Source: Sporosarcina cyprini
GTDB lineage: Bacteria; Bacillota; Bacilli; Bacillales_A; Planococcaceae
Assembly: GCF_022048975.1 (NCBI RefSeq)
Contig: NZ_JAKMHX010000013.1
Coordinates: forward strand, 62,001-126,000
Direction of reading: 5' to 3'
Length of the DNA: 64,000 bases
Part shown: positions 26,386-34,341 of the stretch, one piece after another
Layout of the letters: every line of letters begins with the position of its first letter
How positions within the stretch are numbered: the stretch's first letter is position 1
The notes under the pieces: generated by a model
What the model saw: only the letters and a program-made list of their open reading frames with translations
Database searches by the model: none
What the model was told of the DNA's origin: nothing
Program-made: the position numbers and the translations under genes

Positions 26386-29300
26386 CTATTCTATCGTTTT
26401 AAAAAGCTGCTGCAAAATCGTGTAGGATTGCTTCAAGCGTTCTGTATGCGGTGGTTCTTCCCAAGTGTCCCACGTATACCGGTAGCCATCTTTTGCATTA
26501 GGCGCTAGTTGAAGCAGTTTCCCCTTATCATTCATGGCAGCCAGATACACACCGATATCGTCAATGGTCCGGCTGCTGGCCAGGCCTTTCCCGTCATATA
26601 AATTCCCCATTACTTCTCGCTGGCTCGGGTCTTTAAAATTCAGCAGAAGCCACGGCAAACGGACCTCCAGTACCTTGCCGTCCTCTGAAACCGCAAAGTC
26701 CGTCAAGGAATTGTACGAAGTGGCATCTGGATTTCCATTGCCAAACTGCAGCTTCCCTGTCTCGTAATAAGAAAACGGCATGACTTCTCCCGTGTCTGGA
26801 CGTGTCATTTCTTTATTCAACGCGAAGCGGATCGGATGAAAGCTCACATCTCCTTGTTTCGGCAACGGACCATCCATTTTCAACATATTCAGCTCGACGC
26901 CATACATGTAATAAAAAGGATCATACGCTGCTTGCACAAATGCCTTGCTGTCATCCTTGGACGTCAAGCTGATGTGGAAATCAGCTGTCGGTTTCGCCAG
27001 CTCCACACCGGGCAGCTGATTGGATGAACGGCTTCCCTGTTCCGGAGCAGTATCCAAAAGAAAATGTGCCTCGGTATCCTCCAGCCAGCGTCCCGCATTT
27101 TTTTTCAAATCTGCTCTCAAATACAGATAGGCTTCATCATAATGAACATACATTTTCTCAATTTCGCCGTCAGACGATTCAAAGGCAGGAGCGATTCCCT
27201 TCCAATCCTCCGTCTCCCCGTCCACCTGGATCGACAACGTATTAAAGCTCAGCAATCCAAAGTTCTGTTCGTTTGTTTGGACATTCGACCAGAATGGACG
27301 CCTGTCGGGATTATCTAGGTCCATCGTATTCCACGTCCGTTTAAACCATTCATCCTGCCACGTGAAAACGAGACCGCCCATCAATCCCTCGTGAATGATA
27401 TCTTCATAGAGCCTGCTTAATATATGACCTTGTTCCTCCTCGGAATGAAAGCCCTGGTTCCAGCCGTTCACATTCTCATGCGTCATCCCTCGGGAAGCCG
27501 GCAACCCAAATTCCGCAATTAAAATTGGTGTTTTAGTCGACTGATGCAAATCATTTAAATAGCCGGCATAATTATTCTTTTCACCACGATAGTCAATAAA
27601 CTCGGTATACTTTTTCTCCAAATTCAAGAAATCCGGATAATACGGATATACGTGATAGGAAGCGAACATGCCTGCCTCCTGTTCCTCCCGGATAAACTGG
27701 ATATGGTCAGGATGAACGCTAGCCATGTCTTCCTGCTCGCTCGGCTCGGCCGGCTGTTCCAGGTGATCCGTCGTCACCCAATTCGTATAGCTGATCGGAC
27801 GGGTCCAGCCGTACGTATCTGCCTCGTAGGATAGCAAATTGTCCATTCGTTCAGCGAGCCAAAGCTCAAATCCTTCTCCCCCATTCGTACGAATATGCTT
27901 TCCTTCGTACTGTGGACGTTCGGCGTACACTTCTTTCATATTGGCGACCATATGAGGATACCACTCGATCCCGATAACCCAGCCCGAGACATATTCAGAC
28001 ACATCGGATGCGTAGACACCTGAAGCATGGCCTGGCCGTGGCTTCACAGTTGCATTTCCATGGATTACATCGGCAATCCGTTTCATCTCTTCCTCAAACG
28101 TTTGGACGATTTCAGGTGTGAAGGCATCGAGCGTCTCCTCCAAAGGTGCCTCATCCGCCCAAATGCCATGCAGGACATAGAGCTTTTGATCATGAGTTTC
28201 GTTGTACTCCAGCAACGCATCATAGAAGGCAGGCGGATGCAAGGTGTACACCCGGATTGTGTTGGCATTCATTTCCCCAATCTGCTTAAACCATCTGCTA
28301 TATTCCTCTTTCGTGATGGCAGCCTCTCCTGGAAATGAACCCGGCCGACCCATGCCGAGGTTGACTCCTTTCACCGTCATTGGCTTCCAAGCTCCATTTT
28401 GTAATACTTCAAACTTGCCTTCTTCAATCCGGGAAGAATAGGTTAGGCCAGACACAGTCTTCTCGAGCACTTTATTCTCTTTCTTTTTTGGGGCCTCCTT
28501 ATCTAGATGGTCTTTTAAGATCGCTTGCATGACCGGCACATACGTACGCCAGAAAAATGCACGATCTGACGAAGAATCAAAACCAGAAACCCATTGATGC
28601 ATTTTTGCATAGCCAGCATACTGATAAATGGACGGAACCTCTTCCACAGTACTGAACTCACCAGACAAATAATAATTTCCTCTATTTTGCACAATTGCCG
28701 GGAAGCTTGCAGGAAGCCCGGCTGCTTTTGCTTGTTCTTTTCCTTTCGCAGTAAGACCTAGCGAAAACTCTGCCATGGCCTCCCCTTCATCTCCGATTGC
28801 TTCCACCACGTCGAACCACCCTTCATAGAGAGGGCTTTCCGTAATGCCAAAAACCGTTTTCCCTTTTTCGGTAAAACGAAGAATGTTGCCTGTACTTTCG
28901 ATATCCCCCTTTTCCTCTGAAAATACAACGACTTCTTCTGTATTTTCATTCACAAACAAGTAGCCCGGTCCGGTAAATGACCAGGATTGGCCGGATGTCT
29001 TTTCGTATCCGCCAACAGACCATTCAGGCAAATCCTCATTGCTTTTTGATAAATCCTTCACATAGCGGCCATTCCAACCCGTCTGGCGGATACCGACCAA
29101 CTCGGAGGCAGCCGATTGAATATCAGAATCCATACTGGACGACAGCGAATCAAATTCAAAGACGACTGTCGCATGTCGTTTACTCATGGCTGTCCTGATT
29201 CCATTCAGGGTTTCCATGTCCATTTGCACAGCTTGATTCGTTGTAGAAGGCACATAAATAACATCCGCCTCCTCAAAATCCGTTGCATCCTTCACCCGTT

Positions 29301-29475
29301 CCGGTCCGGGAATTTTCATATAGCGCAAGAGCCATGATACCCCTTGAATAGATGCTTCTTCCCCAGACGTTTCCCATACGGCAAACTTTATCTTTTTATC
29401 AGATTGCACTTGCCAAACAAACCAAGGCAACAGAACAATCACCAGTACCACGGCACCGATTTTCAAGTATTTCAC
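26386..29475 (-). CDS. Large membrane-anchored glycoside-hydrolase-like protein
   Basis: 1029 residues. Seen: an N-terminal anchor/signal (ILVIVLLPWFVWQV-like hydrophobic run), a first ~300-residue alpha/beta region with no known motif (VIYVPSTTNQA, VVVFSEEKG), then a TIM-barrel-like glycoside hydrolase section (about 365-720) containing GVNLGMGRPG, NTIRVYTLHPP, the acid/base-like IGIEWYP, the nucleophile-like LIAEFGLPASRG and VFTWQDEWFK. The last ~280 residues look like a CBM9/DOMON-type beta-sandwich (VDGETEDWKGI, AYLYLRADL). It faces outwards. It converges on the REC-HEAT-GT2 operon, so processing of that polysaccharide is a reasonable inference. The exact GH family is unassigned. Confidence 0.75.
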   Translation of the reverse strand: MKYLKIGAVVLVIVLLPWFVWQVQSDKKIKFAVWETSGEEASIQGVSWLLRYMKIPGPERVKDATDFEEADVIYVPSTTNQAVQMDMETLNGIRTAMSKRHATVVFEFDSLSSSMDSDIQSAASELVGIRQTGWNGRYVKDLSKSNEDLPEWSVGGYEKTSGQSWSFTGPGYLFVNENTEEVVVFSEEKGDIESTGNILRFTEKGKTVFGITESPLYEGWFDVVEAIGDEGEAMAEFSLGLTAKGKEQAKAAGLPASFPAIVQNRGNYYLSGEFSTVEEVPSIYQYAGYAKMHQWVSGFDSSSDRAFFWRTYVPVMQAILKDHLDKEAPKKKENKVLEKTVSGLTYSSRIEEGKFEVLQNGAWKPMTVKGVNLGMGRPGSFPGEAAITKEEYSRWFKQIGEMNANTIRVYTLHPPAFYDALLEYNETHDQKLYVLHGIWADEAPLEETLDAFTPEIVQTFEEEMKRIADVIHGNATVKPRPGHASGVYASDVSEYVSGWVIGIEWYPHMVANMKEVYAERPQYEGKHIRTNGGEGFELWLAERMDNLLSYEADTYGWTRPISYTNWVTTDHLEQPAEPSEQEDMASVHPDHIQFIREEQEAGMFASYHVYPYYPDFLNLEKKYTEFIDYRGEKNNYAGYLNDLHQSTKTPILIAEFGLPASRGMTHENVNGWNQGFHSEEEQGHILSRLYEDIIHEGLMGGLVFTWQDEWFKRTWNTMDLDNPDRRPFWSNVQTNEQNFGLLSFNTLSIQVDGETEDWKGIAPAFESSDGEIEKMYVHYDEAYLYLRADLKKNAGRWLEDTEAHFLLDTAPEQGSRSSNQLPGVELAKPTADFHISLTSKDDSKAFVQAAYDPFYYMYGVELNMLKMDGPLPKQGDVSFHPIRFALNKEMTRPDTGEVMPFSYYETGKLQFGNGNPDATSYNSLTDFAVSEDGKVLEVRLPWLLLNFKDPSQREVMGNLYDGKGLASSRTIDDIGVYLAAMNDKGKLLQLAPNAKDGYRYTWDTWEEPPHTERLKQSYTILQQLFKTIE

Positions 29476-29555
29476 GCATGCACCCTCTCTCCTAAACTCT
29501 CATACTCGTATCATACCAAGTAGATATATTCCATGAAAGAAATTGCACAAAAAAA

Positions 29556-29575
29556 GACCGCCCCGAAGGACGGTC
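29556..29575 (-). terminator. Hairpin terminator at the end of the map remnant
   Basis: GACCGTCC-TTCG-GGGCGGTC on the minus strand followed by seven T residues. It directly follows the stop codon of the methionine aminopeptidase remnant. Nearly identical to the inner terminator at 29949-29968. Confidence 0.85.
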
Positions 29576-29659
29576 TCAGAACTGCTTGGTCCGTTCGTCT
29601 TTGTTGACGATGATCGTATGTTCGATTTGAGCGACGGGTGAATTTGCAGGAGTACCCGA
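29576..29659 (-). pseudogene. Remnant of a type I methionine aminopeptidase gene (C-terminal end only)
   Basis: Reading the minus strand from 29659 to the TGA at 29576 gives about 27 codons containing SPVAQIEHTIIVNKDE. This matches the conserved C-terminal AQxEHTIxV strand of type I MetAP, including the metal-ligand Glu. A stop codon precedes it at 29660-29662, there is no start or ribosome site, and the remaining ~220 residues are absent. It keeps its terminator. A copied or deleted 3' end of map is the simplest reading. The match is short but specific. Confidence 0.7.
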
Positions 29660-29689
29660 TTAAACTGGGGAGGACTTGTCAAATTTCGA

Positions 29690-29875
29690 ACCGCTCGATT
29701 AAGTTAGACGACCACTCGTATATTCATAATACCTCTCGATTAAGTTGGACAACCGCTCGTATATTTCGCATACCTCTCGATTATTGAAAAGACCGCTCGT
29801 ATGTTGCTCCGAACCTCTCGTATATCCTCGCCAACCGCTCGTATGTTTTCCTGAACCTCACGATTAAGCCACAAC
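29690..29875. repeat. Intergenic tandem array 2: nine units of 20-21 bp (core ACCKCTCGWAT)
   Basis: Cores begin at 29690, 29711, 29731, 29752, 29772, 29792, 29813, 29834 and 29855. ACCGCTCG (once ACCACTCG) and ACCTCTCG (once ACCTCACG) forms alternate after the first pair, giving a higher-order period of about 41 bp. Each core is followed by TATA/ATTAA-type sequence and then variable bases. A decayed copy may start near 29652. It sits between the map remnant and the putP terminators, in a 500-bp gap between two minus-strand genes. Confidence 0.92.
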
Positions 29876-29901
29876 ACACTCAAATTCCATCGACAAATAA
29901 A

Positions 29902-29946
29902 AGACTGTAGGCAAACTCCGTAATTTCTCGAGTTTGCCTACAGTCT
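29902..29946 (-). terminator. putP terminator, outer 17-bp hairpin
   Basis: Perfect 17-bp stem AGACTGTAGGCAAACTC paired with its complement across an 11-base loop; TTTTATTT follows on the minus strand. It lies right after the inner hairpin, so putP ends in a double terminator. Confidence 0.88.
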
Positions 29947-29948
29947 GA

Positions 29949-29968
29949 GACCGCCCCAAAGGACGGTC
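29949..29968 (-). terminator. putP terminator, inner hairpin
   Basis: GACCGTCC-TTTG-GGGCGGTC on the minus strand, 19 of 20 bases identical to the hairpin at 29556-29575. It lacks a long T-run of its own and is backed by the outer hairpin. Confidence 0.7.
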
Positions 29969-29976
29969 ACATTCAC

Positions 29977-31461
29977 TTATCTTTCCTTCTCAAGCAATTC
30001 CATCGCTTCTGAGAATTCCCTGTTAATTTCTTTGTTAGGACGATATGTGATCAAACTGACAATTACTGTCACGATCAGACAGATCGCAAAACCTGGAACA
30101 ATTTCATAGAGCGTATCTGACAACGCTTTAATGTTGCCCCACACGCCAACCGTGATCGCTCCTGCTACCATACCCCACAATGCGCCGGCTGCCGTAATTT
30201 TACGCCAGTACAACGACAAGATAATGATTGGACCGAACGCTCCGCCAAAACCAGCCCATGCGAATGAAACGAGCTTCAAGATGGATTCTTTGTTCGGCCA
30301 AGCAAGCGCCATCGCGATTAGAGAAACAACTAGAACTGCCATTCTTCCAAGGAAAACGTACTGTTTGTCCGATGCATCCGTTTTGATGACTGCCTTATAC
30401 AAGTCTTCAATCAAAGCGGAAGAGGTTACGATCAATTGAGATGAAATCGTACTCATAACAGCTGCCAGAACCGCAGCTAACATAATCCCTGCAATGAAAG
30501 GATGGAAAATGATTTGACCAAGGGAGATGAAAACTGTTTCCGCATCGACCAATTCCACATTCGTATTTTGGTGATAGTAAGCAATCCCAACTAAAGCAGT
30601 TGCAATCGCTCCGAACAAGCTGAGAATCATCCAGCCAATTCCAATTCGGCGGGCACTCTTCGTTTCCTTGACGGATTTGATGGCCATGAAACGCACGATA
30701 ATATGCGGTTGCCCGAAATAGCCGAGACCCCAAGCAACGGAAGAAATAACTCCGACGAGCGTGACCCCTTTGACAAGGCTTAGCATGTCAGGATTCACTT
30801 CCCGGATTGTCGCAGTCGTCTCCGGTATACCTCCTGTAATGAATACGCCTACAATCGGTACAAGAAGCAATGCTAAGAACATGATAAGGCCTTGTACAAA
30901 ATCAGTGTAACTAACTGCCAAAAATCCTCCGAACAGCGTATAAGCGATAACAACGGCGGACACAATCAATAGGCCGACATGGTAATCAAGTCCGAAAGAA
31001 CTCAAGAAAAATTTGCCGCCTGCAACCATTCCGGATGAAACATAAAATGTGAAGAAAACTAAAATGATAATACCGGATGCAATCCGCAATAATCTGGATT
31101 TATCCTTTAGACGATTTTCCAAGTAACTAGGAATTGTAATGGAATCATTGGAAACTTGTGTATATACACGAAGACGAGGTGCAACCAATAGCCAGTTCAA
31201 GTAGGCACCGATTGTCAGCCCCACCGCAATCCAAGCTTCACCTAGTCCGTTCAGGTAAATAGCACCAGGCAATCCCATGAGCAACCAGCCGGACATATCC
31301 GCGGCTCCCGCACTCAATGCTGTAACAGCAGGACCTAACGAGCGTCCGCCCAGCATGTAATCCGTCAAATTTGCTGTCCGTCTGAATGAATACCAGCCGA
31401 TGAACAGCATTGCCGCCATGTATAAAATAATGGCAATTAGTTGATATACATCATTTGACAT
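29977..31461 (-). CDS. putP: Sodium/proline symporter
   Basis: 494 residues, 13 predicted membrane segments, SSS family. Seen: the N-terminal TDYMLGGRSLGP, the sodium-site region LSAGAADMSGWLLMGLPGA and the central GLGYFGQPHIIVRFMA typical of PutP/OpuE. It imports proline with Na+ for nutrition or osmoprotection. The sequence does not separate these two roles: no proline-catabolic genes lie adjacent, and I did not recognise a stress promoter. Ends in a double terminator. Confidence 0.93.
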   Translation of the reverse strand: MSNDVYQLIAIILYMAAMLFIGWYSFRRTANLTDYMLGGRSLGPAVTALSAGAADMSGWLLMGLPGAIYLNGLGEAWIAVGLTIGAYLNWLLVAPRLRVYTQVSNDSITIPSYLENRLKDKSRLLRIASGIIILVFFTFYVSSGMVAGGKFFLSSFGLDYHVGLLIVSAVVIAYTLFGGFLAVSYTDFVQGLIMFLALLLVPIVGVFITGGIPETTATIREVNPDMLSLVKGVTLVGVISSVAWGLGYFGQPHIIVRFMAIKSVKETKSARRIGIGWMILSLFGAIATALVGIAYYHQNTNVELVDAETVFISLGQIIFHPFIAGIMLAAVLAAVMSTISSQLIVTSSALIEDLYKAVIKTDASDKQYVFLGRMAVLVVSLIAMALAWPNKESILKLVSFAWAGFGGAFGPIIILSLYWRKITAAGALWGMVAGAITVGVWGNIKALSDTLYEIVPGFAICLIVTVIVSLITYRPNKEINREFSEAMELLEKER

Positions 31462-31618
31462 AGAATCTCCCCTTTCTTATTTAATTTATCATATCATTGT
31501 CAACACAAAAAGAAAGCAGGAATTTTCTGCTCTGTCCCGAATAGTATGGATGACAAAATATTTATTATTCCGGAGTATTTCCCGGGAAATGCTGAATATT
31601 CGACAGGAGGTTTTTATA

Positions 31619-32089
31619 TTGACACACGAGGAATGGTTATCCGTAACAATTGAAATGGCAGTGGAAAATGTAAAGAGTGGAGGCGGCCCTTTTGCCGCTA
31701 TCGTAGTGCGTGACGGAAAGATCATTGGTAAAGGGACAAACCAAGTACATGTACTGCATGATCCTTCTGCTCACGCAGAAATGTCGGCAATTCGCGAAGC
31801 ATGCGAAGCGCAGCAATCGATTGACTTGTCGGATTGTGTCCTGTATGCAAGCGGCGAGCCTTGCCCGATGTGTTTAGGAGCAGCGTATTGGTCAACTGTC
31901 GGTCACATCTATTATTCCTGCAGCAAACAAGAAGCTTCTGAGGAGGCCAGTTTTCCAAACCCGCTGGAACGCTATTTTACCGACCAGGATTTGCCCGGTG
32001 AACAACGACTTGTCCCCTTCATCCAAGTAGCATGCGAAAATGCACTGGAACCATTTTTCGAGTGGCAAAAGACAACGGGGCGCAAATAG
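31619..32089 (+). CDS. guaD: Guanine deaminase (cytidine-deaminase fold)
   Basis: 156 residues, the same length as B. subtilis GuaD. Zinc enzyme converting guanine to xanthine. Seen: the catalytic HAE motif in PSAHAEMSAI and the zinc cysteines in GEPCPMCLGA, plus FPNPLERYF near the C-terminus, typical of the domain-swapped GuaD dimer. The start is TTG at 31619, ten bases after a perfect AGGAGG. Codons further upstream run through the promoter region and are unlikely to be translated. Divergent from putP. The next gene follows in 49 bases. Confidence 0.92.
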   Translation: MTHEEWLSVTIEMAVENVKSGGGPFAAIVVRDGKIIGKGTNQVHVLHDPSAHAEMSAIREACEAQQSIDLSDCVLYASGEPCPMCLGAAYWSTVGHIYYSCSKQEASEEASFPNPLERYFTDQDLPGEQRLVPFIQVACENALEPFFEWQKTTGRK

Positions 32090-32138
32090 GTTTACAGAAA
32101 GAGCGCATCGGGAATTGGCTCGTAAGGAGGCGATTTGT

Positions 32139-32504
32139 ATGCCATGGGACGAGCATGATTACCCCGCATCATTTAAGAATTTGGATAAAGAGGTACGCCA
32201 TAAAGCAATCGAAATTGCAAATGCCTTGCTAGAAGAGAAGTACGACGAAGGTCGTGCCATAGCAATCGCCATTTCGAAAGCACGGGAGTATGTGCATGGC
32301 GATGACAACAGCCGGACCACATATGAGGTGAAGCCAAAGGAAGAAGATTGGATCCTGGTGGAAAAGGGCGGAGACCGTGCAATTTATAAGGAAGCTGCGA
32401 AAGAGGATCTGCTCGATAAGGCAAAGCCTTATGTAAATGACAAAGATGGTATCTTAGAGATATACCATGCAGATGGTTCTCTTCAAGATACACTTTACAA
32501 ATAA
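32139..32504 (+). CDS. ChaB-like/DUF2188 small protein
   Basis: 121 residues. Seen: N-terminal MPWDEHDYPASFKNL and EIANALLEE(K)YDEGRAIAIAISKA, a small helical domain common in Bacilli, then DWILVEKGGDRAIYKEAAKEDLL and a C-terminal ILEIYHADGSLQDT resembling DUF2188. The perfect AAGGAGG and ATG at 32139 fix the start; an earlier in-frame ATG within guaD is not credible. Probably co-transcribed with guaD. No known activity; relatives are seen among stress-associated proteins. Confidence 0.8.
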   Translation: MPWDEHDYPASFKNLDKEVRHKAIEIANALLEEKYDEGRAIAIAISKAREYVHGDDNSRTTYEVKPKEEDWILVEKGGDRAIYKEAAKEDLLDKAKPYVNDKDGILEIYHADGSLQDTLYK

Positions 32505-32541
32505 AGAAGAGGCAGTCGAATGACTCTGCCTCTTCTTTATT
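32505..32541. terminator. Bidirectional terminator between DUF2188 and acyl-CoA ligase genes
   Basis: 13-bp stem AAAGAAGAGGCAG/CTGCCTCTTCTTT with T-run, between converging genes. Confidence 0.92.
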
Positions 32542-32568
32542 TTGCTATCTTTAATCAATCGCGATAGA

Positions 32569-34209
32569 TCATTGGCGCATAAGCGCCTCTTCTACTGCCA
32601 TCTCCCGCAACTTGAACTTTTGGATTTTGCCCGACGCCGTCATCGGGTACTCTTTAGTAAACATGATGTATTTCGGAATTTTATGATAGGAGATATTGCC
32701 TTTACAAAATTCCCGGACGGACACTTCATCCAGTTTGGCACCTTCTTTTGGAATAATCCAAGCCATCAGCTCTTCCCCGTATTTCGGGTCTGGCACACCA
32801 ACAATTTGCACATCTGAAATGCCAGGGTGCTGATACAGGAATTCCTCCACCTCACGCGGATAAATATTCTCCCCTCCGCGGATGATAACGTCTTTAATCC
32901 TACCGGTAATATCGATATAACCTTCTTCATCCATCACCGCAATATCTCCTGTGTGCAGCCAGCCTTCCGGATCGATGGCGTCCTGCGTTGCTTCCTCGTT
33001 GTTATAGTAGCCTTTCATCACATGATAACCGCGTGTGCACAGTTCTCCAGGGGTCCCAATCGGCACTTCTTCCCCTGTAAGCGGGTCGATGATCTTTACT
33101 TCGACATGAGGATGCGGTTTGCCAACTGTTGACACACGCTTTTCAATCGGATCATCCGTCCTTGTTTGCGTGATGACCGGTGACGATTCCGTCTGGCCAT
33201 AACAGATCGTAATTTCACTCGCGCCCATATCATGGATTACTTGCTTCATGACTTCAATTGGACAAGTCGATCCGGCCATGATTCCCGTCCGAAGCGATGA
33301 AGTATCATACTTTTTAAAGTCCGGATGGTTGAGTTCCGCAATAAACATCGTAGGAACTCCGTGCAGGGCGGTACATCTTTCATCCTGAACTGCCTCCAGC
33401 ACAGCCAACGGATCAAATTGCTCCACAATGACCATAGTTGTGCCGTGAGTAACAGCAGCCATGGTGCCAAGCACACAGCCGAAACAGTGGAAGAACGGTA
33501 CAGGAATGCACATCCGGTCTGCCTCGGACAAGTTCATATAATCACCGATTAGTTTTCCGTTATTCACGACATTATAATGAGTCAGCATGACACCCTTCGG
33601 GAACCCGGTTGTCCCCGAGGTATACTGAATATTGATCACATCTTGCGGGTCTAACGTGGTGAATCTCCACTCCAATTCATCGTCTGATACACCGGCGGCA
33701 TGCGCTAAAAACTCAGACCATTTGTAAATGCCCGGCTCTGCCCGATCTGTCATTAGGATGACCCGTTTCAGCTTCGGAAGCTTGGCACTTTCGATCCGGC
33801 CATTCCGGCTGTCGAGCAGCTCAGGGCATATCGTCCGAATAATGTCGATATAACTCGTCCCCTTAAAGCCCTCATCTAAAATTAATGTCGTTGCATCCGA
33901 CTGTTTTAATAAATACTCTAGTTCTGCAGCTTGATAGTTCGTATTGACTGTGACTAACACCGCGCCCATCTTGCCAGTAGCAAACTGGCTCAGCAGCCAT
34001 TCTCTCTTATTATCCGACCAAATGGCGACATGCTCTCCTTTTTGGATGCCCATGCCGATGAATGCCTTTGCCAATTCGTCTGTCTCTTTGTCGAATTGAG
34101 CGTAATTCCGCCGGATATTCAGTTCGGGATAGACATAGGCTTCCTGTTCAGGATGCATCTTAGCGCGTTCTCTTATGATTTGCCCAACGGTTTGATTCAC
34201 TAAAGACAT
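32569..34209 (-). CDS. AMP-forming acyl-CoA ligase (YngI-like)
   Basis: 546 residues, ANL superfamily. Activates a carboxylic acid, probably medium/long-chain fatty acid, with ATP and CoA. Seen: P-loop YTSGTTGFPKG, CYGQTES (A5), GWLHTGD (A7), GRIKDVIIRGGENIYPREVE (A8) and the catalytic Lys in TASGKIQKF (A10). The start is the ATG of MSLVNQTVG, seven bases after GGGAG; the ATG six bases earlier is too close to that site. Monocistronic. Substrate inferred from YngI/FadD3-like resemblance only. Confidence 0.9.
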   Translation of the reverse strand: MSLVNQTVGQIIRERAKMHPEQEAYVYPELNIRRNYAQFDKETDELAKAFIGMGIQKGEHVAIWSDNKREWLLSQFATGKMGAVLVTVNTNYQAAELEYLLKQSDATTLILDEGFKGTSYIDIIRTICPELLDSRNGRIESAKLPKLKRVILMTDRAEPGIYKWSEFLAHAAGVSDDELEWRFTTLDPQDVINIQYTSGTTGFPKGVMLTHYNVVNNGKLIGDYMNLSEADRMCIPVPFFHCFGCVLGTMAAVTHGTTMVIVEQFDPLAVLEAVQDERCTALHGVPTMFIAELNHPDFKKYDTSSLRTGIMAGSTCPIEVMKQVIHDMGASEITICYGQTESSPVITQTRTDDPIEKRVSTVGKPHPHVEVKIIDPLTGEEVPIGTPGELCTRGYHVMKGYYNNEEATQDAIDPEGWLHTGDIAVMDEEGYIDITGRIKDVIIRGGENIYPREVEEFLYQHPGISDVQIVGVPDPKYGEELMAWIIPKEGAKLDEVSVREFCKGNISYHKIPKYIMFTKEYPMTASGKIQKFKLREMAVEEALMRQ

Positions 34210-34308
34210 CGTCATGCTCCCTTCCCTAAATATTTCTCCCCTTACTTTCCATATTATCACAAAGCTTAGACAAACGAAACAAAAGATTCTGAGTCTTCAT
34301 AATCAAAA

Positions 34309-34337
34309 AGCCATTCCGCTAAATAGGCGGAATGGCT
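34309..34337 (-). terminator. Terminator of the YerD-like gene
   Basis: 11-bp stem AGCCATTCCGC/GCGGAATGGCT; the minus strand continues in TTTTTGATT. Confidence 0.9.
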
Positions 34338-34341
34338 TACA

